NCBI RefSeq assembly: GCF_007565055.1
Contig: NC_044568.1
Location: 24,315,936-24,379,935, forward strand
DNA from: Rhinopithecus roxellana
Taxonomy: Eukaryota > Chordata > Mammalia > Primates > Cercopithecidae
DNA length: 64,000 nt
Direction of reading: 5' to 3'
In this document: positions 11,504 through 23,245 of the stretch, piece after piece
Layout of the letters: the number at the start of each line of letters is the position of its first letter
How positions within the stretch are numbered: the stretch's first letter is position 1
Position numbers and translations under genes: made by a program
Notes under the pieces: model-generated
The model's database searches: none
Told to the model about the DNA's origin: nothing
Seen by the model: only the letters and a program-made list of their open reading frames with translations

Positions 11504-11630
11504 TTGATGCATTTTTCCTTTTAGGAATTCTAAATCATTTTTCATTTGTTAGATATGTCTTAGAATAGATAAAAACATGTACATTTTAGGAATAATAATA
11601 AAAGGAACATATGTATATTAGGACTCATGT

Positions 11631-11850
11631 TCAGTGTGGTAGCTGTTATACAATCCACATGTGACTGTTGAACACTTGTAATGTGGCTAGTGTGAATTCA
11701 CATGTGATGTGTGTGAAAAAGCACAAACCAGATTTTGAAACTTGGTATGAAAAACAAAAATAATACAATGTATTGCTATATATATGGATCCAAAATATAT
11801 ATCCAAAATAATGTAATATATTGTTATATATATATATATATGGATCCAGT
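11631..11850 (-). mobile_element. hAT/Charlie-type nonautonomous element, partial
   Basis: ggtagctgttatacaatcc, cacttgtaatgtggctagtg and gattttgaaacttggtatga are the reverse complement of the family also seen at 38183-38627. It runs into tatata repeats. Confidence 0.65.
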
Positions 11851-12067
11851 TTTATACTTATTATTTTTTCTGGGTTTGTTTCGCAGTGTGTTTTTGTACC
11901 TGTTTCTGTCAACTTACTGAATTAGTTTTCTAAGTGTCATGAATAGCATAACCTGCCACTTTTATGTAAAACATGAGAAATGTCTAAATGACCAACATAT
12001 ATAGGTAAAACATTTAAGCTGAGAGCCTTATTTCAAGTCTACGTTAAATGTATTATATGATTTTGGT

Positions 12068-12217
12068 GGGTTTTTTTTTTTTTTTGAAATAGAGTCTTGC
12101 TCTGTTGCCCAGACTGGAGTGCAGTGGCATGATCTTGGCTCACTGCAACCTCCGCCTCCTGGGTTTTAAGCTATTCTCCTGCCTCAGCCTCCTGAGTAGC
12201 TGGGATTACAGGCATGT
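12068..12217 (-). mobile_element. Alu right monomer, cut by a minisatellite
   Basis: Antisense AluS up to gattacaggcatg, then replaced by the tandem repeat. Confidence 0.85.
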
Positions 12218-12419
12218 ATATATGTGTATGTGTGTGTGTGTATATATATTCCTGTAGCAATAGCTACAGGCATATATGTGTGTGTGTGTGTGTGTTTATA
12301 TATCTATAGCAATAGAAATATATATAGCAATAGGAATATATGTATATATAGCAGTAGGAATATATATACATATAGCAATAGAAATATATATATATACATA
12401 TAGCAATAGGAATAGATAA
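12218..12419. repeat. Minisatellite of tagcaatagRaatatata units
   Basis: (TG/TA)n tracts at 12218-12300 are followed by five diverged copies of a 21-28-nt unit starting near 12305, 12324, 12347, 12373 and 12400. Confidence 0.85.
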
Positions 12420-12620
12420 TGTATTTTGAGATGAGTTCTGGCTCTATCACCCAAGCTGGAGTTCTGTGACACGATCTCAGCTCTCCACAACCTCTGCCTC
12501 CGAGGCTCAAGCCATCCTCCCATGTTGCCCAGGCCGGTCTCGAACTTGTGAGCTCAAGCGATCCACCTGCCTCAGCCTCCCAAAGTGCTGGGATTGCAAG
12601 TGTGAGCCACTGTGCCTGAC
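12420..12620 (-). mobile_element. Old Alu fragment
   Basis: Antisense, ttttgagatgagttctggctc to gtgcctgacc, with an internal deletion after catcctccca. Confidence 0.8.
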
Positions 12621-12729
12621 CCAAGATATTGCTTACTTGATACCATGTTGAAAGTTTTAGATGTTTTGAGTTAAGTAACATCGTTAAAATTAATTTCACC
12701 TCTTTTTACTTTTTAAAAAATGCCTACTA

Positions 12730-13040
12730 GGCTGGGTGCAGTTGCTCATGCCTGTAATCCTAGCAGTTTGGGAGGCCAAGGTGTGAAGATTGCATGAAGC
12801 CAGGAGTCTGAGACCAGCCTGATCAGCATAGTGAGACCTCGTCCTTAGAAAATAAAAACATTTTTTAAGTGACTGACATAGTGGAATGTGCCTGTAGTCC
12901 TAGCTCCTGGTGAGGCTGAAGTGGGAGGTTTGCTTGAGCCCAGGAGTTCAAGGCTGTAATGAGCTGTGATGGTGCCACTGCAGTCCAATCTGGGTGAAGG
13001 AGGGAGACCCTGTCTCTTTAAAAAAAAAAAAAAAAAAAAA
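12730..13040 (+). mobile_element. AluJ
   Basis: ggctgggtgcagttgctcat to a 22-nt A-tail; duplication aaaatgcct(a/g)ctag on both sides. Confidence 0.88.
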
Positions 13041-13129
13041 ATGCCTGCTAGACAATTTACAGTTACAAATGTGGCTTGCATTTGTGATTCACATTATATA
13101 TTTCTATTGAATAGCACTGCCTCCACAGT

Positions 13130-13409
13130 TGGCTGGGTATGGTGGCTCACACCTATAATTGCAGCACTTTTGGAGGCCAAGGAGGGAGGATTGCTTGAGC
13201 CCAGAAGTTACAGACCAGCCTGGGGAACAAAGTGAGACCCCATCTCTACAAAAAAATAAAATAATTAGCCAGGTGTGGTGACACAGGCCTGTAGGCCCAG
13301 CTACTTGAGAGGCTGAGGCAGGAGGATCTCTTGCGTCCTGGAAATCAAGGCTGCAGTGAGCTGTGTTCATACCACAGAGCACGATGCTATTCTCCAAAAA
13401 AAAAAAAAG
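13130..13409 (+). mobile_element. AluJ
   Basis: ggctgggtatggtggctcac to a 13-nt A-tail. Confidence 0.87.
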
Positions 13410-13618
13410 GAAAAGAAAACTTTAGAGTTCTTTTCCTCAACTCGTCTGCCCCCACAAAATAATCATTATCCTGATTAATGTATTTATTCCCTTACTTTTC
13501 TTTGTCATTTTATTTCCTGTGCATATATCGCTGAATAATGCATTGTTTCGTTTTTAAAAACATGAAAATAGGAAGCACACACTTCAGGGCGGTGTAAACA
13601 AAGGACTCTAATGTCCCT

Positions 13619-13913
13619 TTTTTTTTTTGTGAGAGGACTCTTGCTCTGTCACCTAGGCTGGAGTGCAGTAGCATGATCTTGGCTCATTGGAAGTTCCGCC
13701 TCCTGGGTTCACACAGTTCTCCTGCCTCAGCCTCCTGAGTAGCTGGGACTACAGGCACCCGCCACCACCACACCCGGCTAATTTTTTGTATTTTTAGTAG
13801 AAACGGGGTTTTACCATGTTAGTCAGGATGGTCTCAATCTCCTGACCTTGTGATCCACCCTCCTCAGCCTACCAAAGTGTTGGGATTACAGGCATGAGCC
13901 ACCGCGCCTCGCC
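13619..13913 (-). mobile_element. AluY
   Basis: Antisense; duplication tctaatgtc(c/a)ctt at about 13607 and 13915. Confidence 0.9.
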
Positions 13914-14351
13914 TTCTAATGTCACTTTCAGATGCAGCTCCTAGAAAATGAGCTGAACAGAATCTTAGGGTCAAGTCTGGATTCAGCTTCCCTGTGAATT
14001 TTTAGAGCCTCCCTGGGGAAGCTCGTGAGCAGAGTCATGAGTGGATTATGGGAAACCTAGGGCTCACACTGGAGTTAGGGCATCTGGCACACTGTAAAAC
14101 CATTGCTTACAAACTACCATGACCTTTACCACCTTTTATCCTTTTTTTTTTTTTTTTTTTTTTTAAATTCTTGTGTCAAAATTGATGTCTCATTCCAGAC
14201 CGACCTTCTTTTCACAGGAGTAAGTCAAAGCACATCGCCTCTGTCAGCTCAAATAAGTGTCCTTAGCTGGTCCCAGCAGTGGGGAAGGCTTATATATGAG
14301 CATTTTGCCCTCAGGATCTTGGTGATGACCATCCTTAAGAATGTCTGTCTC
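13914..14351. other. Intron 3 sequence without a recognised element
   Basis: Includes a 22-nt T run at 14142-14164; otherwise nothing seen. Confidence 0.5.
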
Positions 14352-14657
14352 GGCTGGGCGCGGTGGCTCAAACCTGTAATCCCAGCACTTTGGGAGGCCG
14401 AGACGGGCGGATCACAAGGTCAGGAGATCGAGACCATCCTGGCTCACACGGTGAAACCCCGTCTCTACTAAAAAAAAAAAAAAAAAATACAAAAACTAGC
14501 CGGGCGAGGTGGCGGGTGCCTGTAGTCCCAGCTATTCGGGAGGCTGAGGCAGGAGAATGGCGTAAACCTGGGAGGCGGAGCTTGCAGTGAGCTGAGATGC
14601 GGCCACTGCATTCCAGCCTGGGCGACAGAGCAAGACTCCGTCTCATAAAAAAAAGAA
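14352..14657 (+). mobile_element. AluYRa-type, gatgcgg/cattccag variant
   Basis: Full length; duplication aagaatgt(c/c)(t/c)gtctc at 14337 and 14658. Shares gagatgcggcc and tgcattccag with the copy at 26975. Confidence 0.9.
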
Positions 14658-15149
14658 AAGAATGTCCGTCTCTTGAATCTAGACTGTTGATCCTCTATAT
14701 CCAGTGCACTGCTTTCATACTGGCTTCTGTGTTCATCTTCTGCTGTGAGGGGCTTCTTTTTTTGTTTTTGTTTCTTTTTCAATTTTTCTGTCTTCCTGTT
14801 TCTTGGTTTACAGTCTCTTTGTGGATAACAGAGTCCTTGCATGTTTGAAGTGTCTTTATTCTACCATACTTTATTGTAAGTTTGTCTTATTCTAGAGTTT
14901 GAGGTTAGAGATTATTTTCATTAAGAAGGCCTTGTTTCATTGTCTTGGTTTAAATGTTGCAGTTGAAAATCTCTGAAGTCATTCTGTTTCCTGATTTGTT
15001 TGTGACCAATTTCCCTCATCTTTGGAAGTTTGTAAAATCTCCTGTCTCCATGTTTTGGTATTTATCTATGATGTAACCTAGTGTCAGTCTACAGTCATTC
15101 CTTGTGCAGGGTACTTGCCAGCCCTTTACAGCATGGCAGCTGTGTCCTT
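14658..15149. other. Intron 3 sequence without a recognised element
   Basis: T-rich; nothing definite. Confidence 0.45.
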
Positions 15150-15364
15150 CATAAGGAGATTTTCTTATATTATTTGATGACTTCCTTTCTTATATTTTTT
15201 CTATTCTTTTCTGGAACATCTACTATTTGGATGTTAGACCCACAGGAATGATACTGTTAATCTTATTTTCTTATTTTCTCTTTTGTCTTTTTGGTTTACC
15301 TTCCAGAAGATTTCCTCTACTTTATCTTCAAAGTATTTTATTGGGTCTTAATTTCTACTATCAT

Positions 15365-15366
15365 AT

Positions 15367-15391
<25 letters not shown>
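15365..15391. repeat. (TA)n microsatellite
   Basis: About 13 TA units next to the poly-T of an AluYRa. Confidence 0.9.
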
Positions 15392-15398
<7 letters not shown>

Positions 15399-15684
15399 TT
15401 TATGAGACGGAGTCTCGCTCTGTCGCCCAGGCTGGAGTGCAGTGGCCGCATCTCAGCTCACTGCAAGCTCCGCCTCCCGGGTTTACGCCATTCTCCTGCC
15501 TCAGCCTCCCGAGTAGCTGGGACTACAGGCGCCCGCCACTTCGCCCGGCTAGTTTTTGTATTTTTAGTAGAGACGGGGTTTCACCAGTGTTAGCCAGGAT
15601 GGTCTCGATCTCCTGACCTCGTGATCCGCCCGTCTCGGCCTCCCAAAGTGCTGGGATTACAGGCGTGAGCCACCGCGCCCGGCC
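15392..15684 (-). mobile_element. AluYRa-type
   Basis: Antisense full length with the ggccgcatctcagctc variant. Confidence 0.92.
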
Positions 15685-15711
15685 CACATTTATATTTCAA
15701 ATAGAGCTTTC

Positions 15712-15909
15712 TTTTTTTTCGTGAGACAGAGTCTCACTCTGTTGCCCAGGCTGGAGTGCAGTGGCGCGATCTCGACTCACTGCAAACTCCGCCTCCTGGG
15801 TTCACACCATTCTCCTGCCTCAGCCTCCTGCTGTAGCTGGGACTGCAGGCACCCCCCACCATGCCCGGCTAATTTTTTGTATTTTTTTTTAGTAGAGACG
15901 GGGTTTCAC
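15712..15909 (-). mobile_element. AluY, 5'-truncated
   Basis: Antisense; stops at gacggggtttcact. Confidence 0.88.
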
Positions 15910-16289
15910 TGAGCTGTTTTTTCCGTGTGTGCTACAAATGTTCCTTTTTTGTTAGTATCCCCTTCTTGTTTATTGGGCGCATTTTATCTGAGAATCTAGC
16001 TGGTAGATATTTACCACTTTACATCGCTTCAGAGGAAATGGGGACTGCAAGTGAAGTGTGAAAGTCAGAATTTATCTTGGCTCAGCTTTTCATTTAAGGA
16101 AAGAAAAATACAGTGAAACCAAATTAAAATAATTATGTGGAGAAGCATATTGGTGGCATGTTAATACATTTTTAGGACTTTTCGGAAGGTCTAATTTATT
16201 CTTGACAAAAGTCTTAGTATCCATTTATTGAATATGTATTTATATTTGTATATACACACAGTTTATTAAATCTATTAAAATTAAATCTA

Positions 16290-16594
16290 ATTTTTTTTTG
16301 TTTTTTTTTGAGTCGGAGTCTTGCTCTGTCACCCAGGCTGGATGTGCAGTGGCACATCTCGGCTCACTGCAAGCTCCGCCTCACAGGTTCACGCCATTCT
16401 CCTGCCTCAGCCTCCATAGTAGCTGGGACTACAGGCACCCACCACCATGCCTGGCTGGTTTTTTGTATTTTTTTTTAGTAGAGACAGGGTTTCACCGTGT
16501 TAGCCAGGATGGTTTCCATCTCCTGACCTTGTGATCCGTCTGCCTTGGCCTCCCAAAGTGCTGGGATTACAGGCGTGAGCCACCACACTCCAGA
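16290..16594 (-). mobile_element. AluY
   Basis: Antisense; ends ccaccacactccag with a disturbed 5' end. Confidence 0.88.
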
Positions 16595-17089
16595 CACTTT
16601 CTTTAGTTTTTCATTTTATGATTTCTCTTTTGAGCTATAAGAAGATTGGTAAATTACATTAATTCACTATAGAAGAAGCCATTTTTACCCATACATGCAA
16701 CCCAGTTATGATTCAGAGGCAAACAAGATTGAGTGACTGTAGAGATTATCTGGGAGTTGAGCAGCTGACTGTGCATTTATGAACAGGGAGGTGCGTGTGG
16801 CTAAAGGAGGATGAGTCAGAACCAAGTATCTTCTAAAGGAATCTGTTGAATAGACTACAGAAATGATTACAGCAAACGACAGAGTACATACTTCTTCAGT
16901 GGAATATCTTGTTTTCTTGGGTGCCTATGGCCATCCCAGTATTACTGTTGGCTGATTCATTCATTGGTCTGTGGGTAGGAACAACTCTTCATTGTCAGGG
17001 AAAAAACAGTGTCTCTCCTTTGGAAAGAATTTACTGTCAGTGTTATTGTAATGTTCTCTATGTTTCACAACTTTTATGTACATTGAGCT
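16595..17089. other. Intron 3 sequence without a recognised element
   Basis: Nothing seen. Confidence 0.5.
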
Positions 17090-17200
17090 GTCTGATTTTT
17101 ATTGTCACCTATGAAGGAGTATTATTTAACCCGATTTTTTTATATGTAAGAAATCTTTGCCCCAGACACATTTAATAGAGCTAGAATTTGAACTCACATT
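17090..17200 (-). mobile_element. MIR, degraded
   Basis: cacctatgaaggagtattat and agctagaatttgaactca fit the antisense MIR core. Confidence 0.5.
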
Positions 17201-17302
17201 TTTTTTTTTAAATTCCAAAGCACATTTTGTTTTCACTCTTCCCATGCTGTTTTGAGGTAAGCATAGTGGATAATATTTTCTTTCTTTTAAAAATGAATAC
17301 AT

Positions 17303-17622
17303 GGCCAGGCACAGTGGCTCACTCACGCCTGTAATCCCAGCACTTTGAGAGGCCGAGGCAGGTGGATCACCTGAGGTCAGGAGTTTGAGACCAGCCTGGC
17401 CAACATGGTGAAATCCTATCTCTACCAAAAATACAAAAATTAGCCAGGTATGGTGGTGGGTGCCTGTAGTCCCAGCTGCTCAGGAGGATGAGCCAGGAGA
17501 ATCACTTGAACTGGAGAGGCAGAGGTTCCAGCGAGCCAAGATTGCGCCACTGCACTCCAGCCTGGACGACAGAGCAAGACTCCGTCTCAAAAAAAAAAAA
17601 AAAACAAAAAAAAACAAAACAA
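17303..17622 (+). mobile_element. AluS
   Basis: Carries a 4-base duplication in the A box (ctcactcacgcc); A-tail with c interruptions. Confidence 0.9.
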
Positions 17623-17630
17623 AGCATATA

Positions 17631-17901
17631 TGGCTAGGCATAGTGGCTCACGCCTATAATCTCTGTACTTTGGGAGGCCAAGGTGGGAGGATTGCTTGAG
17701 TCCAGGAGTTGAAGACCAGCCTGGACAACATAGTGAGACCACCATCTCTACAAAAAATGTAAAAATTAACTGGGCATGGTAGCACACACCTGTAGTCCCA
17801 ACTACTTGAGAGGCAGCAAGTTGAGGTTGCAGTAAGCCGTGATTGCACCACGGCATTCCAGCTTGGGTGACAGAGTGAAATACAATACAACACAACACAA
17901 T
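17631..17901 (+). mobile_element. AluJ
   Basis: ggctaggcatagtggctcac to a taca/caca-type degenerate tail. Confidence 0.87.
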
Positions 17902-17911
17902 GCACGTGGGC

Positions 17912-18536
17912 ATATTTGTGAATCACTGTGAAAGCGCTGTGAGTATTGAGTTTGAGCTTACAAAGAAATTGTGGTGGATGAATTTGCAGATACAGAATCC
18001 ACAAAGAACGAGGATTGTTGGTGGCCAAGCGCAAACTTGTACAGAGTGGCAAAAAAATGAGTCACATTCAGAGCATGTTCCCAGTTGAGGTAGAACAAAA
18101 GTGGTGTGCTGCCTTCTTGTCTCAGCTTTTATGCTGTAAATACATGTCTTTTTCAAGGTCTATTCACATTTTTCATTTTGTGATTTTTGTTGGTGATTTC
18201 ACTGTTTAAAATGGCCCACAAGGATAATGTTAAAGTGCTGTCATTCCTTAAACGCAAGAAGGTCATAATGTGCCTTATGGAGAAAATGTGTATGTTAGCT
18301 AAGTTCCCTTCAGTCATGAGTTACAGTGCTGTCAGCCGTAAGTTCAGTGTTAGTGAATCAGCAATATATATTGAAGACAGTGTCTGAACAGAAGCATACA
18401 TAAAACAAGATTATGTATTGATCAGTTGAGGAAGATGTTAGGCTAGAAGGAACCTACCTCTGCATTTTCCTTAGGAACAGTGGTTTAGTGTTCACTAATT
18501 CAGTGTTTGTATAGACTTGATAGAGTATAACAATGG
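17912..18536 (+). pseudogene. Tigger (pogo) transposase 5' remnant
   Basis: From 18211 a frame reads MAHKDNVKVLSFLKRKKVIM and, further on, SYSAVSRKFSVSESAIYI. This is the N-terminal helix-turn-helix pattern of Tigger transposases. The frame stops at 18385-18387 while homologous DNA continues (aaaacaagattatgtattga, ttcactaattcagtgtttg). Only the DNA-binding start survives and there is no DDE domain, so it is a dead remnant. Confidence 0.65.
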
Positions 18537-18542
18537 CAAGTC

Positions 18543-18564
18543 TGTGTGTGCGCACGCGCGCATA
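18543..18564. repeat. Alternating purine-pyrimidine run
   Basis: 22 nt of strict alternation, TG units passing into CG units (gtgtgcgcacgcgcgcat), a Z-DNA-type sequence. Confidence 0.85.
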
Positions 18565-18718
18565 GGCTTAATCATTTTCTTTACCTAGTATTGTATTGTG
18601 TCTTTTTCCATTAACAGCGTAGTATAAACATCCCATGTAACATGCTTGTTTTTGGTGGTGAGGGATGCTTGTTTTTGGTGGTCAACGGTCAGCAGACCTG
18701 CCTGGATTCTAGCAGGCC

Positions 18719-19010
18719 TTTTTTTTTTTTTTTGGACAGAGTCTCGCTCTGTCGCCAGGTTGGAGTGCAGTGGCATGATCTCAGCTCACTCCAACCTTGC
18801 CTCCCAGGTTCAAGCAACTCTCCTGCCTCAGCCTCCTAAGTAGCTGGGACTACAGGCGCGTGCCACCACACCCGGCTAATTTTTGTATTTTTAGTAGAGA
18901 CAGGGTTTCACCGTGTTGGCCAGGATGGTCTCAATCTCCTGACCTTGTGATCCGCCCGCCTTGGCCTCCCAAAGTGCTGGGATTACAGGCATGAGCCACC
19001 GCACCCGGCC
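18719..19010 (-). mobile_element. AluS
   Basis: Antisense full length, ends gcacccggcc. Confidence 0.9.
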
Positions 19011-19336
19011 TATATTAAGTATTTATATATACTTGGTTTCATTTTTGAATTTTTTGGTTCTGTTCCATTAAGTTATAGCTGACTGCCACAGCACTCCTAT
19101 ATATTTACTGATTGTGTTATGTTTTAATATCTGAAAGAACAAAAAATTATTCTTTCTCTAATTTTTCATGGATGGCCTGATTCTTTTATGTGAACTGTAG
19201 ACTTCCTAAATTCTAAAAAACATTATTTTGATATTTCAGATATTTCATTGGAATTTCGTTTAAGATTACTTTGGGATAAATTGTCATTTGTAGTCTTTCC
19301 ATTCATGAATATGATGTCACACTAGTTACTCAAATC

Positions 19337-19630
19337 TTTTTTTTTTTTTTTTTTGAGATGGAGTCTTGCTCTGTTGCCCAGGCTGGAGTGCAATGGCACC
19401 ATCTTGACTCACTGCAACCTCTGTCTCCTGGGTTCAAGTGATTCTCCTGCCTCAGCCTCCTGAGTAGCTGGGATTACAGGTGCATGACAACATGTCCAAC
19501 TAATTTTTGTATTTTTAGTGTTGATGGGATTTCACCATGTGGCCAGGTTGGGTCTTGAACTCCTAGTAAGTGATCCACCCGCCTCAGCCTCCCAAAGTGC
19601 TGGGATCACAGGCGTGAACCACGCCCAACC
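19337..19630 (-). mobile_element. AluS
   Basis: Antisense, 17-nt T tract, ends cgcccaacc. Confidence 0.9.
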
Positions 19631-20939
19631 TATGTAATAAACATTTGTTGAACAGGTGGATCTTTTCAAATGGAAATTATTATTGGAAACTCACAAGAAA
19701 AAAAATCCAAATTCTAGCTGTTTTCTGTTCTTCTATTAATCAGTATTTAAATATTTACTGAGAATCTAAGGAGTAATGAATGATCACACCTTCTTACGTT
19801 TTCTTAAGACATCAGTTTATAGACTAGAGCCACAAGTGTTTAAGCTCTAACAGCTTATTACAGAGAAGTGAGATATCCTTTCCAGTCAAAAGGAATTTTT
19901 TGACAGTGAAGTTTCAGCTTCTTGCTTTTCTCAGTAGCTTTGACACCTGGTTTCTGTGTGTATTGATTTTATGACTCAGTACTGATGTGCATGGGGGTCT
20001 TGTTTGCAAATCTATAGTTACTCTGTTTTAATTGCCTTGAAATTCTTTTCTTTAGAATCACTCAAAAAAGGGAACTTTGCCATCCCTTTGTACCTTCAAT
20101 TTCTCTCTCTCATCTCGGCTACCTAGAAACCATGATCTTTTCTGTAAGTTACATAGTATTGTAGAGGAAAAGACAGGTAAGGATGTCACTGCTTATTCCA
20201 AATTTAGATATTCATAGAATAAGTACCTTCCAGACCCTCAAAGAACTGTTTGTACAGGTTAATACATGAGAAGTTGACTTAGGTTATTCCTTTGATACTT
20301 AAATTTCAAAACACAGGATTAGTAATATTGAGCTACTTAAGTTTGGTTCATTTACTAAATAAAGAACATTTACCATCTCAGGCTCTGTATTAGAAAGATC
20401 TTTGTGTCTATGAGGGAAAGGGAAAAATGGAGTTTTTCTATCATAATTGAATCCTTTTTGCCTTGCACACCCCTTTGGAGCATGTAATGAAAGCAGTGGA
20501 CTTCATTAGAAGAATGCACATGGTCTCAAACACATTTTTGCACAGAGAAGTTTCCGGTCTTCTTGAAACATATCTGTAAGCCCAAACCCCTGCAGGTTTT
20601 CTGAACTCCATCTAATGCAGCCAACAAAGGGGAAATTTTAAATGGGGACCTGTAACAACCTTTAACCTGCGCTCCTTACAGGTTTCTTCACAGGCTGTTC
20701 ATAGCCTGCTCTGCTGGGATTTTTTTCTTCTACTCAACCATCTAAAAGTTGGTCTCTTTGTTTCCTCTGTATTTAAATACCATGCTATTGTTGATGGCTG
20801 CCAGATTCGTAACAGCCCAGATCTATTCTCAGAATGCTGGAATCCCATATGTAACTGCCTCCTCAAAATCTTGATTTGGGTATCTCATAGATGTCACTTA
20901 CATGTGGCAGATAAAAATTGTTGCAAACTTTTCATTTTT
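19631..20939. other. Repeat-poor intron 3 stretch
   Basis: About 1.3 kb with no element I recognise and no exon-like frame; the longest such stretch in intron 3. Confidence 0.55.
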
Positions 20940-21240
20940 CTTTTCTTTTCTTTTTTTTTTTTTTTGACAGGGTTTTGCTCTGTTGCCCAATCTGGAGTGC
21001 AGTGGCACGATCATGGCTCACTGCAGCCTCAACCTCCTGGGCTTAGGTGATCCTCCCCGCTCAGCCTGCAGAGAGTTTCGGGGACTGCAGGTGTGTAACA
21101 CCACACCTGGCTAATTTTTTGTAGAGATGAGGTCTCAGTATGTTGCCCTGACTGGTCTTGAACTCCTGAACTCAAGCAGTCCCCCCACCGTGGCCTCCCA
21201 AAGTATGCCAAGATTACAGGTGTGAGCCACCATGCTTGGC
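20940..21240 (-). mobile_element. AluJ
   Basis: Antisense, tttgacagggttttgctctg to ccatgcttggc. Confidence 0.87.
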
Positions 21241-21244
21241 AGCA

Positions 21245-22000
21245 AACTTAAAAATGACAGCTCATTGGGATATAATTCACATACCATAAAATTCACTCTT
21301 TTAGAGTGTACATTTCATTGGTTTTTAATACATTGAGAGTTCTGCAACCATCATTACTATTTAATTTCAAAACATTTTCATCACACTGTAAAGAAATCCC
21401 ATACGTAGTAGCAATTACTCCTCATTTGCTACTCCCCTGTGCCCCTGGCAACTACTTACCTACTTTCTGTCGCTCTGTCGCTCTAGATTCAGCTTTGTGG
21501 ATGTTTCTGGGGTTTTGTTTGTTTGTTTGTTTTTGTTTATTTGTTTTTTGAGACGGAGTTTCATTCTTGTTGCCCAGGCTGGAGTGCAATGGCGCGGTCT
21601 TGGCTCACCACAACCTCCGCCTCCTGGATTCAAACGATTCTCCTGCCTCAGCCTCCCAAGTAGCTGGGGTTACAGGCATGCACCACCACGCCCAGCTAAT
21701 TTTGTATTTTTAGTAGATACGGGGTTTCTCCATGTTGGTCAGGCTGATCTCGAACTCCCAACCTCAGATGATCTGCCCACTTTGGCCTCCCACAGTGCTG
21801 GGATTACAGGCATGAGCCACCACGCCGGCCAACTTTCTGGACATTTCAAATAATATGTAGCCTTTTTCTAGCTTCATTCACTTAGTATTGTGTTTTCAAG
21901 GTTCATTCTGTGTTTTTGTGTGTATAAACATTTCATTCCTTTTTATGATCAAGTAATATTCCATTGTATAGGTGATACCACAGTTGATGGTACAAACATA
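21245..22000 (-). mobile_element. L1M 3'-end fragment, split by AluS
   Basis: gggatataattcacatacca, tctgcaaccatcattac, then after the AluS actttctggacatttcaa and taatattccattgtatag: complement of the L1M 3' UTR. Confidence 0.8.
21516..21830 (-). mobile_element. AluS inside L1M
   Basis: Antisense with a (TTTG)n tail; ends cacgccggcc. Confidence 0.9.
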
Positions 22001-22366
22001 CTTTGCTGAAGCTCTACTGGATTAGTGGTGGGAAATTTAAAGCTACAGAATGTGAAAATTAGGTGATATCATGTGTAATTTAGATTGAATATAACATCAC
22101 ACATACTTATATTTAGAGCTTGAGATGATTAAAAATTGTGTTGAACTAGCTTTCCCCTTTTCCAGAAGAACACAAGATATGAAACTGTAGTCACTTTTTA
22201 ACCTTCTGTGAAGTCTCAAACATATTTGTGATATTTTACTTTTGAAAAGATAAACTGTTTTCTTGTTTTTCTCATGTATGGTTAGCTGCATCTGTTTACC
22301 CATTTTAAATTCATTTTGTATAAAATATTTCATTGTCCTAGGACAATGGGTTTAATCCCTAATTCA
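22001..22366. other. Intron 3 sequence without a recognised element
   Basis: Nothing seen. Confidence 0.45.
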
Positions 22367-22403
22367 TATTCTAATAACTTTTCTTTTTAAAGTTATTAGA
22401 ATA
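22367..22403. repeat. Perfect 15-bp inverted repeat
   Basis: tattctaataacttt and aaagttattagaata are separated by 7 nt (tcttttt); leads straight into a tandem repeat that reuses aataactt. Confidence 0.9.
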
Positions 22404-22505
22404 ATAACTTCAAATAAGGAATAACTTTAAATAAGGAACTAATTTAATAAGGAATAATAAGGAATAATAACTTTAAATAAGGAATAATAACTTTAAATAA
22501 GGAAT
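22400..22505 (+). repeat. Tandem repeat of aataactttaaataagg units
   Basis: About five irregular copies of a 17-21-nt unit. Confidence 0.85.
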
Positions 22506-22820
22506 CATTTTCAGTGAAAAACTGTCTTTGTGCTTAAATGACTTTTTTTTGACAGAAGCATTTCACTGTGTATTAAATGACATTATTGAATTACATTATA
22601 AAATGCCAAACTGTTAAGAGACAGAATTTTATTTTCTTTATACTTTGAAGTTTGGTATTCATGAATACATGAAAGCACCAAGCATTTACTTTGAAGATGT
22701 ACACATAAAACTGTATTTATTTGAATGAGAACATCTAAATAAATCACTAGGATCATCTAAATATTATTTTTAATTATAATTGCAGACATTAGTCTTGATT
22801 AAAAATTGTTGTCATTTTCT
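22506..22820. other. Intron 3 sequence without a recognised element
   Basis: A/T-rich; nothing seen. Confidence 0.45.
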
Positions 22821-23112
22821 GGCTGGGCGCGGTGACTCACACTTGTAATCCCAACACTTTGGGAGGCTGAGGCAGGCGGATCACCTGAGGTGAGGAGTTC
22901 AAGACTAGCCTGACAAACATGATGAAATCCCATCTCTACTGAAAATACACAAATTAGCGGTGCGTGGTGGTGGGCGCGTGTAATCCCAGATACTTAGGAG
23001 GCTGAGGCAAGAGAATCTCTTGAACCTGGGAGGTGGAGGTTGCAGTGAGCCAAGATTGCACCACTGCACTCCAGCCTGGGCGTTAAAAGCAAAACTCCAT
23101 CTCATAAAACAA
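22821..23112 (+). mobile_element. AluS
   Basis: ggctgggcgcggtgactcac to catctcataaaac. Confidence 0.9.
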
Positions 23113-23245
23113 AGAATTTTACACGTTTTCTGAAACCATTTAGAATTTTCCCAAAATAGATCATTGGTTTTCTTTGTTGTGAAAGAACATTTATAAATAA
23201 ATAATAAATTGGCTTTTAAAAAGTTTAGTAATTTTATAAGGAAAT

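Larger units (their letters stand above)
15150..16060. mobile_element. Old interspersed repeat, family not named, interrupted by two AluY
   Basis: ctggaacatctactatttgg, tttcctctactttatcttca, then after the Alus caaatgttccttttttg and ccttcttgtttattgggc are consecutive words of a common mammalian repeat. Confidence 0.45.

Noticed and set aside
22400..22505. Regular short repeats looked at as a possible CRISPR-like array
   Set aside because: Units are contiguous and irregular without spacers, in a primate intron; a simple tandem repeat.
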